Below, piece by piece: positions 54,401 to 64,000 of a stretch of DNA of 64,000 nucleotides. Source of the stretch: Rhabdornis inornatus (lineage: Eukaryota > Chordata > Aves > Passeriformes > Rhabdornithidae). The stretch is from positions 380,772-444,771 of the forward strand of contig VWZS01003730.1 in NCBI GenBank assembly GCA_013397075.1, read 5' to 3'. Both the position numbers and the translations under genes were made by a program. A model generated the notes under the pieces. The model did not search any database. It was not told the DNA's origin and saw only the letters and a program-made list of their open reading frames with translations. The first letter of the stretch is position 1; each line of letters opens with the position of its first letter.

Positions 54401-57400
54401 TTTTTCTGCTCTTTCTAAAGCCCTGGAGGGAAAAGTTCTGAATTTTGGAGCTGTGCTGATCTTTGTTTCACAGCTGGTTTGTGTTACACCACGCCAGACA
54501 ATTTAACCTGGCCATATGTGTGACAACCTTGTAGACTCTTATCTCAAAGAGCTCCTTCCTCCATCCCCTGGTGACTCATGGAGCCAGGCAGTTGGAAGCT
54601 TTCCTGATCAGGAGCACCATCCCCCTGCATCCCCAGGCTCCAAGGGATGCTGGAGCCTTGCACCAGGAGTGGCAGAAAGCAGAAAGCAGATGGGCACTTG
54701 TGCAATTGTGGAATATTCCTCATCACGGCTTCTTCATCTCTCAGAGGTCACTCGAGGCCTTTTAAAGGAGGTGACTCAAACCAGAACAAATCTGCTGTTT
54801 GAGAAGACTCCTGGTAATCCTGGCACTCTTCTTGTGACCAGTTCAACATGCCTTAGAGGGATTTGCTGGGTTGACTAATTGCCAGGTGAAAATGTAAGCT
54901 CCAGGTGTAGGAATGACTGCCAACATCCCCAGCACGCTCCATGGGCCAGGACAGCCCCAAGAGCTCTGGAGACAGGGGAGAAGAAAGCTCTAAATTGCTC
55001 ATCCCCAGATAATAAGCTGCTAGAAATCAATGTTTTTTTAAAAAAATTAAAAATGGGATATTCTCTGCAAGCAGACATATCTCAGAGCTTCTTTAACACT
55101 TTGATTTGCCAAATGTGGACAAATTCCCCTTGATAAAAGAGAAGACTTTTTTAAGTCTGAAAAACAAAAATCCACCTCTGCTCTCTCTGTTTTGTTCTCT
55201 CTGTTCTTTTCTATTTTTTTGTCACTGACTGAGTAATACTGGGCAAACTGGAAAATGGATGCAGGGGGGTGTGTGAGCCAGTACAGTGTTCAAAACAAAG
55301 TCCTCTAAAGATCTCAAAATAGAAACAAAGAGAAAGATCTTATTCAGAGGAAAAATCCAGATGGATCTTTGGAAGGAGAGAAAGAGTCGTGTACCAACAA
55401 TGCAGGCAAAAAAAACTTCTCCCTCAGTTACCCTGCTACTGGTGAGTGTAAGAAACACACGTGGAGACTCCTGGTTCTGACAGCAAATCCTCTTCCCCAC
55501 ATTGATTAGAACAATAAATGAAGTGACAGCCAGGAAATACCCAAAGGGAAGTGAGACAGTAAATTCCCTAAATTACAATTAACAGATCCAGGAGCAAGCC
55601 TTGTTTCCCCAGCTCTGACAGCAAAGGAGGCCACGCTCTGCCCAGAATTGTGCTGTGGCTCCTCTGGGAACAGTCCTGGAAGGCCCTTTAGTGTCACTGA
55701 GTGCTGGCACCTCCTGCACTGCAGTGGTGTCACTGTCCCTCCCATGGAGCCCTTGCTCCCCACCTCGAGCCTGTGGGGTTCTCATCCCTGCTCCTTCCAA
55801 CAAAGGCTGTTACAGAGCCTGAACACTGGAATATGCCCCTTTATCATGAAGAGAGTGGAAAAAGATAATGAATGTGAAAAATCAGTGCTTTTTCATAGCA
55901 GCACCGGGAGGAAGTTCCAGGAGTGCCCCGTGCCTGGAAGTGTCCAAGGCCAGATTGGATGGGGCTTGGGATAGTGGAAGGTGTCCCTGCTTATGATGGG
56001 GCTGGAATGAGCTTATCTTTAAGACAAACCATTCAGGGATTCTATGAATTTGTCTGTCAGAATAACTTCCATTCCACATGAACCCACAGCTCACTGGCAG
56101 CAGCAGGATTTGCTTCTCAGCAGAACTTCCAGTGCTTGCCCATCTTGGTTGAAAGCAGCTCCATGACACTAAAGAGAGCCAAATCCAGCAATTCCAGCTT
56201 TTATCCATGAGATCACCTGAGCATGAACAGCTCTTACTTCACTGTGTTCAGTCCCAGTAAGTTTAATGAGCACCTGAGGTTGGACTGGGGCTCTGAGTCA
56301 CCTCTTGGGAAGATTTTCCTGGGGCTGCTTCACTTGTGGGGGCTTGAAGGGGTCACACCCCAGCTGGGTCCTGTCTGCTCCTGTCTCCCCATGGAGTTTA
56401 TATCCCTACTGGAGGCAGAGCAGGCTCTCCAGCTGCCCAGGATATTTAGCCCAAATGTGATGCCTTAACTCGCTGTGCCGCACTTGAATTGCACACAAAG
56501 CCGAGAGGGAATGAGAATTGGAGCCCTGAGCAATTAACATGTCTCTGTTCCTAAAAGGGCATCAGGGACGGATGGAGAGGTTTTTAGCACTAGCTCAGCC
56601 TGGGTATAAGCCTCTCCAACTGCAGGTCAAAATCCCTGAGCAGAAGTGGCTGAGTTTCACAATTAGTCTGAAGCGTGTTCGGAGTGATAAGGGGATCAAA
56701 ATGCAAGTTCTTTCCTGCTCCCAGATTTCCTCTTTCACAGTTAATCAGTTCTACCCTGCCAGATCAACTCCCCACGCTGGAAGTCATCAGTGCCATCAGT
56801 GCCAAGTCCCAGAGAAATCTCACGGCATTAACATCCACCACCCCCTTCTCATACAAAACCACTCACGGTGGTTTTAGGAATTTGCTGGGAGTGAGAGGAG
56901 CAGAACAAATCAGAGAGAGAGACAGTGTAGATTTCCCCTGAAAGAGGAAATCCTGCCTAGTGCTGTGCAACCCCCTTCCCAGCCACTGAGGCATGAATTT
57001 CAGGGCAGGGAGAAGTGAATAACTGATCTGGGGAGAATGAAAATAGCAGCTTTATTTGAGATCACACAAGACCCAAACAGCAGAAATTAACAATGTTAAT
57101 TCAATTAATACCAGGACTCCTTTCACAATGGCTGGACGAACAATGAGCAGCACAATGAATGCCTTAACGAGCATCACTTGGTATTTCTCTCCAAACTCTT
57201 TATTTATCACTAAGGCAGGATTTTCCAAATATTCTGATTAAGCTGTCCTTGGCTGTCAGCAAAGTCTGATGCCAAACTACAGAGATTTCCTTCATGGTAT
57301 CCTTCCCTTTTTCTACATCCACTCAAGTGCTTTGGTTCAGCTGTAGTGAAAAATTCCCCATTAGATTAAAATGCAGTGAGTCATCAGTAAAAGATAATAG

Positions 57401-60400
57401 CTGCAGGAAAGAAATACACTGTCAAACCGTCACGGTTCTCGGGCTGAGGGCTCTGAATGGCCAAGCCACAGATGTGCCACGATAAAAACACTGCTCCCAG
57501 CCTCACCTGCCTGCTGAATCAAGGTCACAGGCAGCAAGGCAGGTGATGGACTGACCTGCATTTGTCTTCTGTCCAACATGAGTTACTACAGCACATGACA
57601 GGTTCCACGAAGATTTAATTTGTTTGCTTCAATTGGATTAATTTTAGATTGTCAATTTTCCACCCCTTCAGTCAGCCCTGTGGTCACATGGCTACAAGTG
57701 CAGACAGAAACATTCCCTACCTCTTCCTGCACTGTTTTTTCCTCTTAAACCCTGCACTAAGCCCACAGATCTCTTGCAGAGCTGCCTTGCTCCACCCCAA
57801 AGTGTTCATTAAATCTCAGATGTGTCTGACCCCAGGGCCACCACAGGGCTTTGCTGGAGCACCAAACCTTCTCCAGGTGGCTCGGGGTGGCTGATGTGAG
57901 CGCAGGGACACAAGTGCACAGGGAAAATGACCCCACAGTGGCTTCTCTGGTCCACTGAAGCCACCAGGAGGTTGCTGCTGCCCCAGTGGCAGTCATGATT
58001 TCTCTCCTGACCTGGCAGAGTGGGAGCAGAAGGGGTCCCAGCTCTTCCCTGAAGGAAGGAATGGTGATGTTGGTTGCCAGAAGAGCCAGGTCCCAAAACA
58101 AAGGGCAGGCAAAAGGTACAAAACTCTTCTTTCCCTGCTCCTGTGCTCCCCCACGGGATGGCAAAGGCAGAGCCACAGCCACAACATTTTAATTAAACAT
58201 TACAAAACCAAACAGTCACCATCACTGCAGGCCTTGACCTGATGAGTTACTCCCACAAAAATGAGTGAGAATATCCCCATAACCCACACCCTGTCCACAG
58301 GCGGGGCCAGGCTAAGCCTGGGCTCCAGCTGGCAGCCAGCTCACTGTGACCCTGTCAGGAGCACGTCCACACAGGCAGGGAGGGCACAGGGGCACGGTGA
58401 CAAATTCCATAAGCCACCCATGGCCCCAGGTCTTCCTTTAAATAGCCAGCAAGGGAAAGCAGGAGAGACGAAGAGGAAAAACAAAAGCAGTAGGAGATTG
58501 ATTTACAAGTCCCATTTTAGCAACTTAAGATGCAGCCAAATGCAGATAAGCACCTATCTCATTATATGTCCTCGTGTGTTTTTACAAATCTTTCCTACAA
58601 CCTCAGGTGCCAACGTAACCGTGGTGATCTCTCAACTCACAGCTCCTGCATTTTTAATGTGCAGCCCAGGTTTTCTGGGACAATTGATCTAAACCCAAAA
58701 AAACTTGTATTTTTGTTACGAGCCAATTCTATTTCTATTTTCTAATATTTTATGTCAACCCCAAATGATTTTATAAGATATTTATTTCAGACCAAAGATT
58801 TTCTGTTCTTCCTGTTGCTGAATGCCCAGTGTGGTTTTGGGCTGATCTTTTCAGACACATGAATAACTATCCCATTTCATGCTGTCATTGCAATTATTTA
58901 TCTGGACTGGGGCTTTCCAAATAAAAAGCTCATTACTTCTTTTGTCAGAGATGCATTGAGAACAGCTGTTCACATATGGCTGGGGAGTGGGGAGGGAAAA
59001 TACAGTCTTCTGACCACTCCATTGTTAATGGCAAATTACACACTAAAAAAAATGAAATTAAACCACAGACAGAGCCAATGTGATGCTCTGCTGCTTCATG
59101 ATACAGGCAGTGAGGCAATGTCCAGGGCAGTCAGGTACAACACACACACACAAAAGTTCCACAGGATGTCATTTCAGTTGTAACTCATTCCACTCTTCTC
59201 AGCAACAGCATCACCAGCCCAGTTATACGACTTTGAAATTAAAAACATCCCAAAAAACAATCCTAAGAGCTGTCACATCCTTCCATGCAATAGCCTTAAA
59301 CTCTTTTCTCTTTCTGGCTTCAAATGCACCAGCTCAGCTGTTTTTTTTCAAAGTGTACTGATGGCATGTAGTACTAACCACCAAATTAATGCTTCCTCTG
59401 GAGCCAGGCCATCTGCAGAGGCAAGAGCTGGAACTGGGAAGTAAAATGGATCAGAAGCCTTGAATTAAGTCCTTGTTTCATGCAGAGGTAATCTGTGCTG
59501 TTAAGACCAACCGAAACAGTCCTGAGCCAGAAGGCACAAGGAGCATCTACAGGGGGGTGTTTAATGACCCTGGCACAGTGAATGGCCTCGAGTTTGGTCT
59601 CCAGGCTCTCTGGGTCAGACAAGGGCCAGCACAGGCAGGACACTGGCATTAGGCAGGACACTGGCATTAGGCAGGACACTGGCATTAGGCAGGACTGCAA
59701 AAGGAAGAGCCCCCAGCAGCCACCTCTGAATCATACAAGGATGTGCCAGTGGCTTAAACCAACCTCCTTGGTTTTACTTTGGGATAGGCTGGAGAAGAGG
59801 TGCTCACACACGTTGGGGTGGCCTTTGGAGGCCAGAGAAGGTGAAAGCCTGGCTCTACAGCAGGGTCTGCTGTCTCCCAGGCAGGGTCTGAATTGTCTTG
59901 GGACAAACAGACCTTGACAGTGACAGCACAACAGTGACTGACACACAGAAGTCCAGGGTTCAGGCTGTGTTTGCAGCATCACTCCAGAACCCTGAACAAA
60001 AGGGCACTGAAGAAGCTCTTCTTTCCCTGTTTCCTTCCTCTAAGAGTGGCAATTGCTGTCCCCAAATAGGTTTGGGGAAAAAATGTGACAGTTTAATGAT
60101 GCTGTTTGTTAAACACTTCTGATCGTACACAAAGCTTAGTGAAGATCTAAGGAAGAAAAGGCCCCCACGCCAGGATCTGGTGTGGGATGTGTATCTGAGA
60201 GTGCAGCAGAGGAGGAATGAACCCACAGCAGGGACAGCAGCAGCTCCTGGCTCAGGGCATGGGTCTCACTGCCCCAGCTCAGCACCTCTGTCATGTGTGC
60301 TCCTCCAGCAGCCCCAGAGCAGGGCTGGAGGTGTGCAGAGCTGGTTTCTGACACGGCCTCCCTCAGCTGCTCCTTCCTCTAAAAGAATTTCAGTTTCTCT

Positions 60401-63400
60401 CCTTTCCCTTTGTCCCCAGCCATGCTGGTTCCCCAAGGAGGTTTGCAGAGTCAGTGATGGGCATGGAAAGGGTTATGAGTAGGGGGCGGAAAAGCAAAAA
60501 CACAGCCCTGTTACCTAGAGCCCCTTCAGCCCCCTGACCCTGTCACTGCACAAGGCAGGACGTCCTCCCCAGGCAGTATATTCCAAACTGGTACCAAAGC
60601 CCTTCCTGGTGCCAGAGCCACAGGAATCAGCACAGTGACCCTGCCTGTGCTGCTGCCCAATGCCCAGCAGGGGAGCAATGTGTACCAAGGTGCTTTTTAT
60701 AAGAATGGTGCTTAAAGAAAGCAGGAACACGGATGTTTGCAGCTCAGAACGGCGCTGAAATAGCTGGTGCAGGAAGTGGAGCAGAGCGAGCTCTGACGGT
60801 GACTCTTTGCATGCTGAGATTTGCAATCCCAGCTCCTGCTCTCACCTCCAACCACCAAGTGATGCTCAGCTTCTACCAGAGGCAGCTGCCACACTTTGTG
60901 GCTTTCAGGGCAGTGTTTGTCACACAACAGGAATTCAAAACAAGGAAGATTTTTTCTGATACCAAGGTTTTAAAAATTTTTAATTCCATTTCTTGAAGCT
61001 GTTTGCATTGATAGCAGCTCTTCTCCCCTCCAGTGAAATGTAAAAGGAGATGGAAGAGACAGGAGGAAAGAGTTGTAGCAATAAGAAGAAATAATATTTA
61101 ACAGCTTTTACCACCCCTTGCTACACTTTTTTTACTGACTTTGTTTCAGTAGAAATATTCCTACCAACTCTACTTTTACTTTCTTCCAGATAGGAAGGAA
61201 AGTCCAACTCCACTGCTGGCACAAGGTTTGATTCCTGACTATGTCTAGCAGGTCAGGTGAAGGTTTGCTGCACATATGGAGGCTCCAAAACTTGCATCTC
61301 TTCCTTCCCCAACTGCAGCACCGAAACTCGTGGGTGGAGGAAGATCCTCAGCTCTCAGCCAAGGACCAGGCACCTCAATTTGCCTTTAAGTCTCCAACAG
61401 CTGTGCTCCAGAGGTGGGTTTGAGGACAACTTCTTGGTCTTGGTCTGCCAGGGAACAGCCCTCAGCAGGTGCATGCCAAGGGAAAGGGAAAGAAGGAAGA
61501 GGGAAAGGGAGCAATGGAGCAGCTCTAAGGGATTTAGCTCCCCATTAATGGCTAACAATAGGCCACAGCCTACCCCACAAATGCCCTGTATTTAACTCTT
61601 CCTTTACTGAGCTTATTTCTAAAATATGGAAATTTTCCTTTTTTTCTGGTTTGGGGCCAGCTTGGTTTGAACACCCAGTTTATAAACCTTGTTTAAAAAC
61701 ACAGATGTGGCTGCACTCTAGACTGCAATGTGTGCCTCCACTGTTTGTCATCCTCATCCTACCCAGCCCAACTCGTGCCTGTGCCTGCCTAGCCACTCCA
61801 GAAAAGGATTCCCTTTGCCACAGAGTGGAGAAGAGGAAGTTGTGATGGGGCTCCCACCCAGAAAAAACATTGAAAATCAGCTCAGACAAAAAGAAAGACA
61901 GGGACTGTGTAAAGGCAAGGAGAGACAATAAATGAGGAAGGCTCCCCTGCAAGCCTCAGGTGTCTGGAGACACTGGAAATGCTCAGTTATGTTGGTTCAG
62001 TTATGTTGGAGAGGAGACAGAGAACGTGACACTCAGATCCTGAAGTCACTGACCTCCCAAGGGAGCAATTAACCACTGCCATGAACTTCCAGAGTGCTGA
62101 GCCCTGAGATTCCCTGGATTCCAGGTAATTGCTTTTCCTTTCTGTTGCCCACTAAAGAGAGTTGAGTGGGAAGGAGCTCCTGCAGTGCAGTGATCAGCTC
62201 GTCTGACACCAGCTACAGCAGGACCTTTCTTAGTTCTGAGAATTTTCCCTGCAGGTTCCCAAAAGCAGCTGGAAATGAGTGGCTGCGTTAATCTCAGTGA
62301 GACCCCACTGCCAACATCACAGCAGAGCAGCCTAAACCATCTTCATTTCATGGCTCCTGTCCAAGGACTGAAATACTCTTTTCTGCTGTGATTGATCAGA
62401 CCTGTCCTGCCCTCAGTTACGTTCCTGGGAGTTCTCCTCTCCCACTCAACAAAGCACAGCCAAGCCCTGGGACTCCCAGCCCCAGGGACAGGCACTGCTG
62501 TTTCCACGGCCACTGCCTGAGGTGTCCCCAGGAACTGCCCCACCTTCAGAGGGCAGAGACTGCTCAACACGACCCCTCCACAGCCCAGACACAGAATTCT
62601 GAAAATACACGTGAATCCTAGCACTTGATTGTACAGTAACTGGCTGAGCGAGGAAGACTTTGTTATAATCCAGTATTAATAAAAAATACTCCGTATCTCA
62701 CCTCGCTTGGTGACATTGTTAACTAGCAGCCAAGATAGGAGGGAAACTGAGACAAAAATCAAAACCCGCTTTTGTGAAACTCATCAAAAGTCACGATCAG
62801 ACGAAGTTAAACACTCCCCAGTTTATTTTCATTTTCCCCAGGCTTTGTTCCTCCCCTGAATGTTCCACAGCCGGCAGCTCAGCAATCGACTGCCACGTTT
62901 AAACCTGGAGCCGCAACAGTTGCGGTTGTGCAACGCCACATCTGCGATTGTTTGCAGGGCTGTATTGTTCGAGCCCCGCTTCGCAATGACCACCCTCCGC
63001 TCACGCTTCGTGTTCTTAAAAAACCCCAGCAAACCTTCCAACTGCAGTTGCTTTAGCGTTGTGATTTTCAGGAGAATTTTGTAAATATTTCTTTTTCAAC
63101 GATCTGTATGACCGCATCTTTCTAGCCACAACTGAGTCGGTTTTGCCCCGAAATTGCATTGCCCAGCAAGGCGACCGTTGCTTATCTTGCGTTTTATCTG
63201 GTTTATAACCGAGAAGCACTGGAAGATTGTGCAAAGAGGGGACAAAGAGCCCAAAGGACCCTAAGTCTAAGGGTGAGACAAAGGACCCGCTGGACTATGG
63301 ACTCGAGGGAGTTGCACTCTGTGGAGCTGGAAGCGCGATTCCGCAGGACAGGGCGGGCACGGGGAAGCAGCAGCACTAAGCCCAGTTGCCCCAAGTTCCT

Positions 63401-63955
63401 TCCCATCCTTTCCCCTCGCCCCGGGCAGCAGGAAGGGTGGAAAGGGGCCAAAGCCACGGACACGGAGCTTACCTGTGCACTTCCGTTTAAAGGTTTCATA
63501 GTCTACCCCTTGGTCTCCAGGGACGATTGTAGAGCCATTGTACTTAAACGTCACCCTTCGGGGAGGGAAAAGACAAGGGGAATAATACTGTTAAAGTCAC
63601 CTTTCCGGATGGGGGAAAGGGAAGGGGATAACACATTTAAAAGTCACCCTTTGGAATGGGGGAAGGGAAGGCGAAGAATACATTGAAAGGAAAGGAATAC
63701 AGGAAAGGAAAGCAGGAGATGGGGAAGAACAGACTGTAAGAAGCCCCATCCTTTAGGAAGAGCGGGAGACGAGAAGGGGGCAAGGTCTGTAGAAGTCACC
63801 CTTTGGGGAGCGGGGCGAGAGGACGGGGAATCCCAGCGCAGCGCTGCCCGCCCGGGAGGGATGCCGGGGGCCACCTACCAGTTCACCTCGGTGGCATCGT
63901 CCCTGACGAGGTTGTACGCCTCCCTGCACGCCTCCTTGTCGATTTTGGTGGCCAT
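45364..63955 (-). CDS. COTL1: Coactosin-like protein 1, complete spliced coding sequence in four exons
   Basis: Small cytoplasmic actin-filament-binding protein of the ADF-homology family. Known roles of the family member are F-actin side binding, opposing cofilin at the immune synapse, and binding 5-lipoxygenase. Joining 63955-63879, 63555-63473, 53823-53666 and 45474-45364 on the minus strand gives 429 bases, 142 codons plus TAA, the normal vertebrate length. The protein starts MATKIDKEAC and ends AGGANYDAQTE; a single ADF-H domain fills about residues 2-130. Lys75 (in SKRVKF), needed for F-actin binding in the human protein, and Lys130/Lys131, implicated in 5-lipoxygenase binding, are intact. 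Compared with human as I recall it, differences cluster around residues 21-50, while the exon 3 and 4 products are nearly unchanged. All introns are GT-AG, with phases 2, 1 and 0. The gene stands alone here; in human its neighbours are MEAK7 and KLHL36, neither seen in this window. Confidence 0.97.
45815..45875 (+). mobile_element. MIR-like ancient SINE core
   Basis: AATCTTGGGCAAGTCACTAA followed by TCTTCTCTGTGCCCTTTTTA resembles the MIR consensus core and its neighbouring pyrimidine-rich segment. It lies in intron 3 about 340 bp upstream of exon 4, antisense to COTL1. Assigned from memory of the consensus. Confidence 0.55.
47150..47176. other. T homopolymer containing a 9-N assembly gap
   Basis: A run of T is interrupted by Ns at 47163-47171 and resumes as T. 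The true homopolymer length is unknown. This lies in COTL1 intron 3 and does not touch any exon. Confidence 0.97.
50342..50361. repeat. GCT triplet microsatellite (six units)
   Basis: Pure GCT run of six units in COTL1 intron 3. It is non-coding here because it lies well away from any exon. Confidence 0.85.
51786..51918. repeat. A-rich low-complexity tract
   Basis: About 130 bp of A runs interrupted by single C or short C runs (AAAAC, AAAACCC patterns) in COTL1 intron 3. On the gene strand it is a T/G tract. It may be a degraded retroposon tail or a simple-repeat expansion; no clear element body is visible next to it. Confidence 0.85.
53666..53823 (-). CDS. COTL1: COTL1 coding exon 3
   Basis: Encodes residues 54-106, from DDVRLFGFVRFTTGDAMSKR to KEVVQ, the core of the ADF-H fold including F-actin-binding Lys75. 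The acceptor is CCTCTGCAG before ATGATG and the donor is CAG followed by GTAACC. The reading frame is phase 1 in and phase 0 out. It is the most conserved part of the gene relative to mammals. Confidence 0.98.
55925..56048 (+). mobile_element. CR1 LINE, truncated 3' tail in COTL1 intron 2
   Basis: About 125 bp matching CR1: GTGTCCAAGGCCAGATTGGA, GATAGTGGAAGGTGTCCCTG and the terminal ATTCAGGGATTCTATGA. It lies in antisense orientation to the host gene. Confidence 0.88.
59634..59695. repeat. 18-bp minisatellite, 3.4 copies
   Basis: Unit GGCAGGACACTGGCATTA is repeated without mismatch from 59634, 59652 and 59670, with a partial fourth copy. Located in COTL1 intron 2. The lack of mismatches suggests a recent expansion. 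Confidence 0.93.
62860..63140. promoter_or_regulatory. CpG-enriched patch in intron 2 with clustered CAACTG dyads; candidate intronic enhancer
   Basis: CpG dinucleotides are clearly denser here than in the intron to the left. The patch has a near-perfect dyad CCGCAACAGTTGCGG (62911-62925), a perfect 12-base palindrome CAACTGCAGTTG (63039-63050) and a further CAACTG near 63128. CAACTG matches the MYB recognition consensus YAAC(G/T)G and is also an E-box. Regulatory function is inference from motif clustering close to the 5' end of the gene. Confidence 0.3.
63473..63555 (-). CDS. COTL1: COTL1 coding exon 2
   Basis: Completes Trp26 and encodes residues 27-53 (VTFKYNGSTIVPGDQG and onward to KRKCT), plus the first base of the Asp54 codon. 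The acceptor is CCCCGAAG directly before G-GTG-ACG, and the donor is GTAAGC at 63472-63467. The acceptor region is unusual because near-copies of it are repeated in intron 1. This exon carries many of the residue differences from the human protein, such as Asp40 and the segment around residues 43-51. Confidence 0.97.
63556..63878 (-). repeat. COTL1 intron 1, largely a degenerate ~47-bp tandem array
   Basis: Short intron (323 bp). The plus-strand motif GTCACC followed by CTTTNGG/CTTCGG and a purine-rich G/A tract recurs at 63550 (the real exon 2 boundary), 63596, 63643 and 63795, with a weaker relative near 63741. The first spacings are 46 and 47 bp. On the gene strand each copy reads as pyrimidines, then AAG, then GGTGACTT, resembling the exon 2 acceptor. 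The array appears to have grown by duplication of the acceptor region itself. Confidence 0.7.
63879..63955 (-). CDS. COTL1: COTL1 coding exon 1
   Basis: Encodes residues 1-25 and the first two bases of Trp26, beginning MATKIDKEACREAYNLVRDD. The ATG sits in a good Kozak context (CCCCC before, G after) and is the conserved start of the family. The exon ends AACTG followed by the donor GTAGGT at 63878-63873. The exon and its surroundings are CpG-rich, as expected for the 5' end of a broadly expressed gene. Confidence 0.97.
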
Positions 63956-63976
63956 GGGGGCGAAGGGGAGGGGGGG
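63956..63976 (+). promoter_or_regulatory. G-rich run, potential G-quadruplex beside the COTL1 start codon
   Basis: On the plus (template) strand G5, G4 and G7 tracts lie within 21 bases directly upstream of the ATG. G7 can supply two tracts, which meets the usual pattern for a four-stranded fold. Function is unproven. Confidence 0.35.
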
Positions 63977-64000
63977 TCAGCGCGGAGCGGCGCGGAGCTG
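63956..64000 (-). other. COTL1: COTL1 5' UTR, partial (cut by the window edge)
   Basis: The 45 bases before the start codon are almost entirely G and C, with a C-rich run directly upstream of the ATG. No intron or upstream ATG is visible. The transcription start and promoter lie beyond the window. Confidence 0.7.

Larger units (their letters stand above)
53824..63472 (-). other. COTL1 intron 2 (9.6 kb), no gene inside
   Basis: Bounded by donor GTAAGC and acceptor CTCTGCAG. Open frames in it are short and resemble no protein I know. Contents recognised are a CR1 tail (55925-56048), an 18-bp minisatellite (59634-59695), a CpG-enriched patch with dyad CAACTG motifs (62860-63140), and scattered short A or T runs. 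The rest looks like ordinary unique intronic DNA. Confidence 0.85.

Noticed and set aside
56265..56300. GAGGTTGGACTGGGGCTCTG as another CR1 end
   Set aside because: Only the GGTTGGACTGG core matches; downstream CR1 landmarks are missing.
63159..63686. 175-codon plus-strand frame overlapping COTL1 exon 2
   Set aside because: It is antisense to a proven exon, and its C-terminal repeats are simply the intron 1 tandem array translated.

Overview
This is a stretch of vertebrate nuclear DNA, most likely from a bird and probably a songbird. The reasons are several short CR1 retroposon tails with ATTCTGTG/ATTCTATG-type 3' ends, a solo LTR that resembles passerine LTR families, sparse interspersed repeats, and one spliced vertebrate gene whose exons read cleanly. 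The species assignment is an inference. No prokaryotic features (operons, ribosome binding sites, CRISPR arrays) are present.

Only one protein-coding gene can be supported: COTL1 (coactosin-like protein 1), on the minus strand at the right end. Its four coding exons (63955-63879, 63555-63473, 53823-53666, 45474-45364) join in frame through GT/AG splice sites into exactly 142 codons plus stop, the length of the vertebrate protein. The F-actin-binding lysine at position 75 and the C-terminal Lys130/Lys131 are present. The start codon lies 45 bases from the window edge, so most of the 5' UTR and the promoter are outside. The 3' UTR probably runs to about 44175, with two candidate poly(A) signals.

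Layout. 1-44170: about 44 kb of DNA 3' of COTL1 with no supportable gene. Its left ~10 kb is AT-rich. It holds short CR1 and possible ancient MIR/L2 fragments, a solo LTR (25663-26094) with a 4-bp target duplication, a 29-bp minisatellite (40258-40556), and a ~145-bp sequence present twice (40614-40758 and 42277-42429). 44175-64000: COTL1, with a 323-bp intron 1 and introns 2 and 3 of about 9.6 and 8.2 kb. Introns hold one CR1, a MIR-like SINE close to exon 4, an A-rich tract, a 9-N assembly gap in a homopolymer, and a CpG-enriched patch next to exon 2.

The most interesting structure is in intron 1. The sequence around the exon 2 splice acceptor recurs there as degenerate copies about 46-47 bp apart, giving a row of acceptor-like sites upstream of the true one. 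I found no undescribed multi-gene system. The remaining leads are repeat architecture and candidate regulatory DNA.
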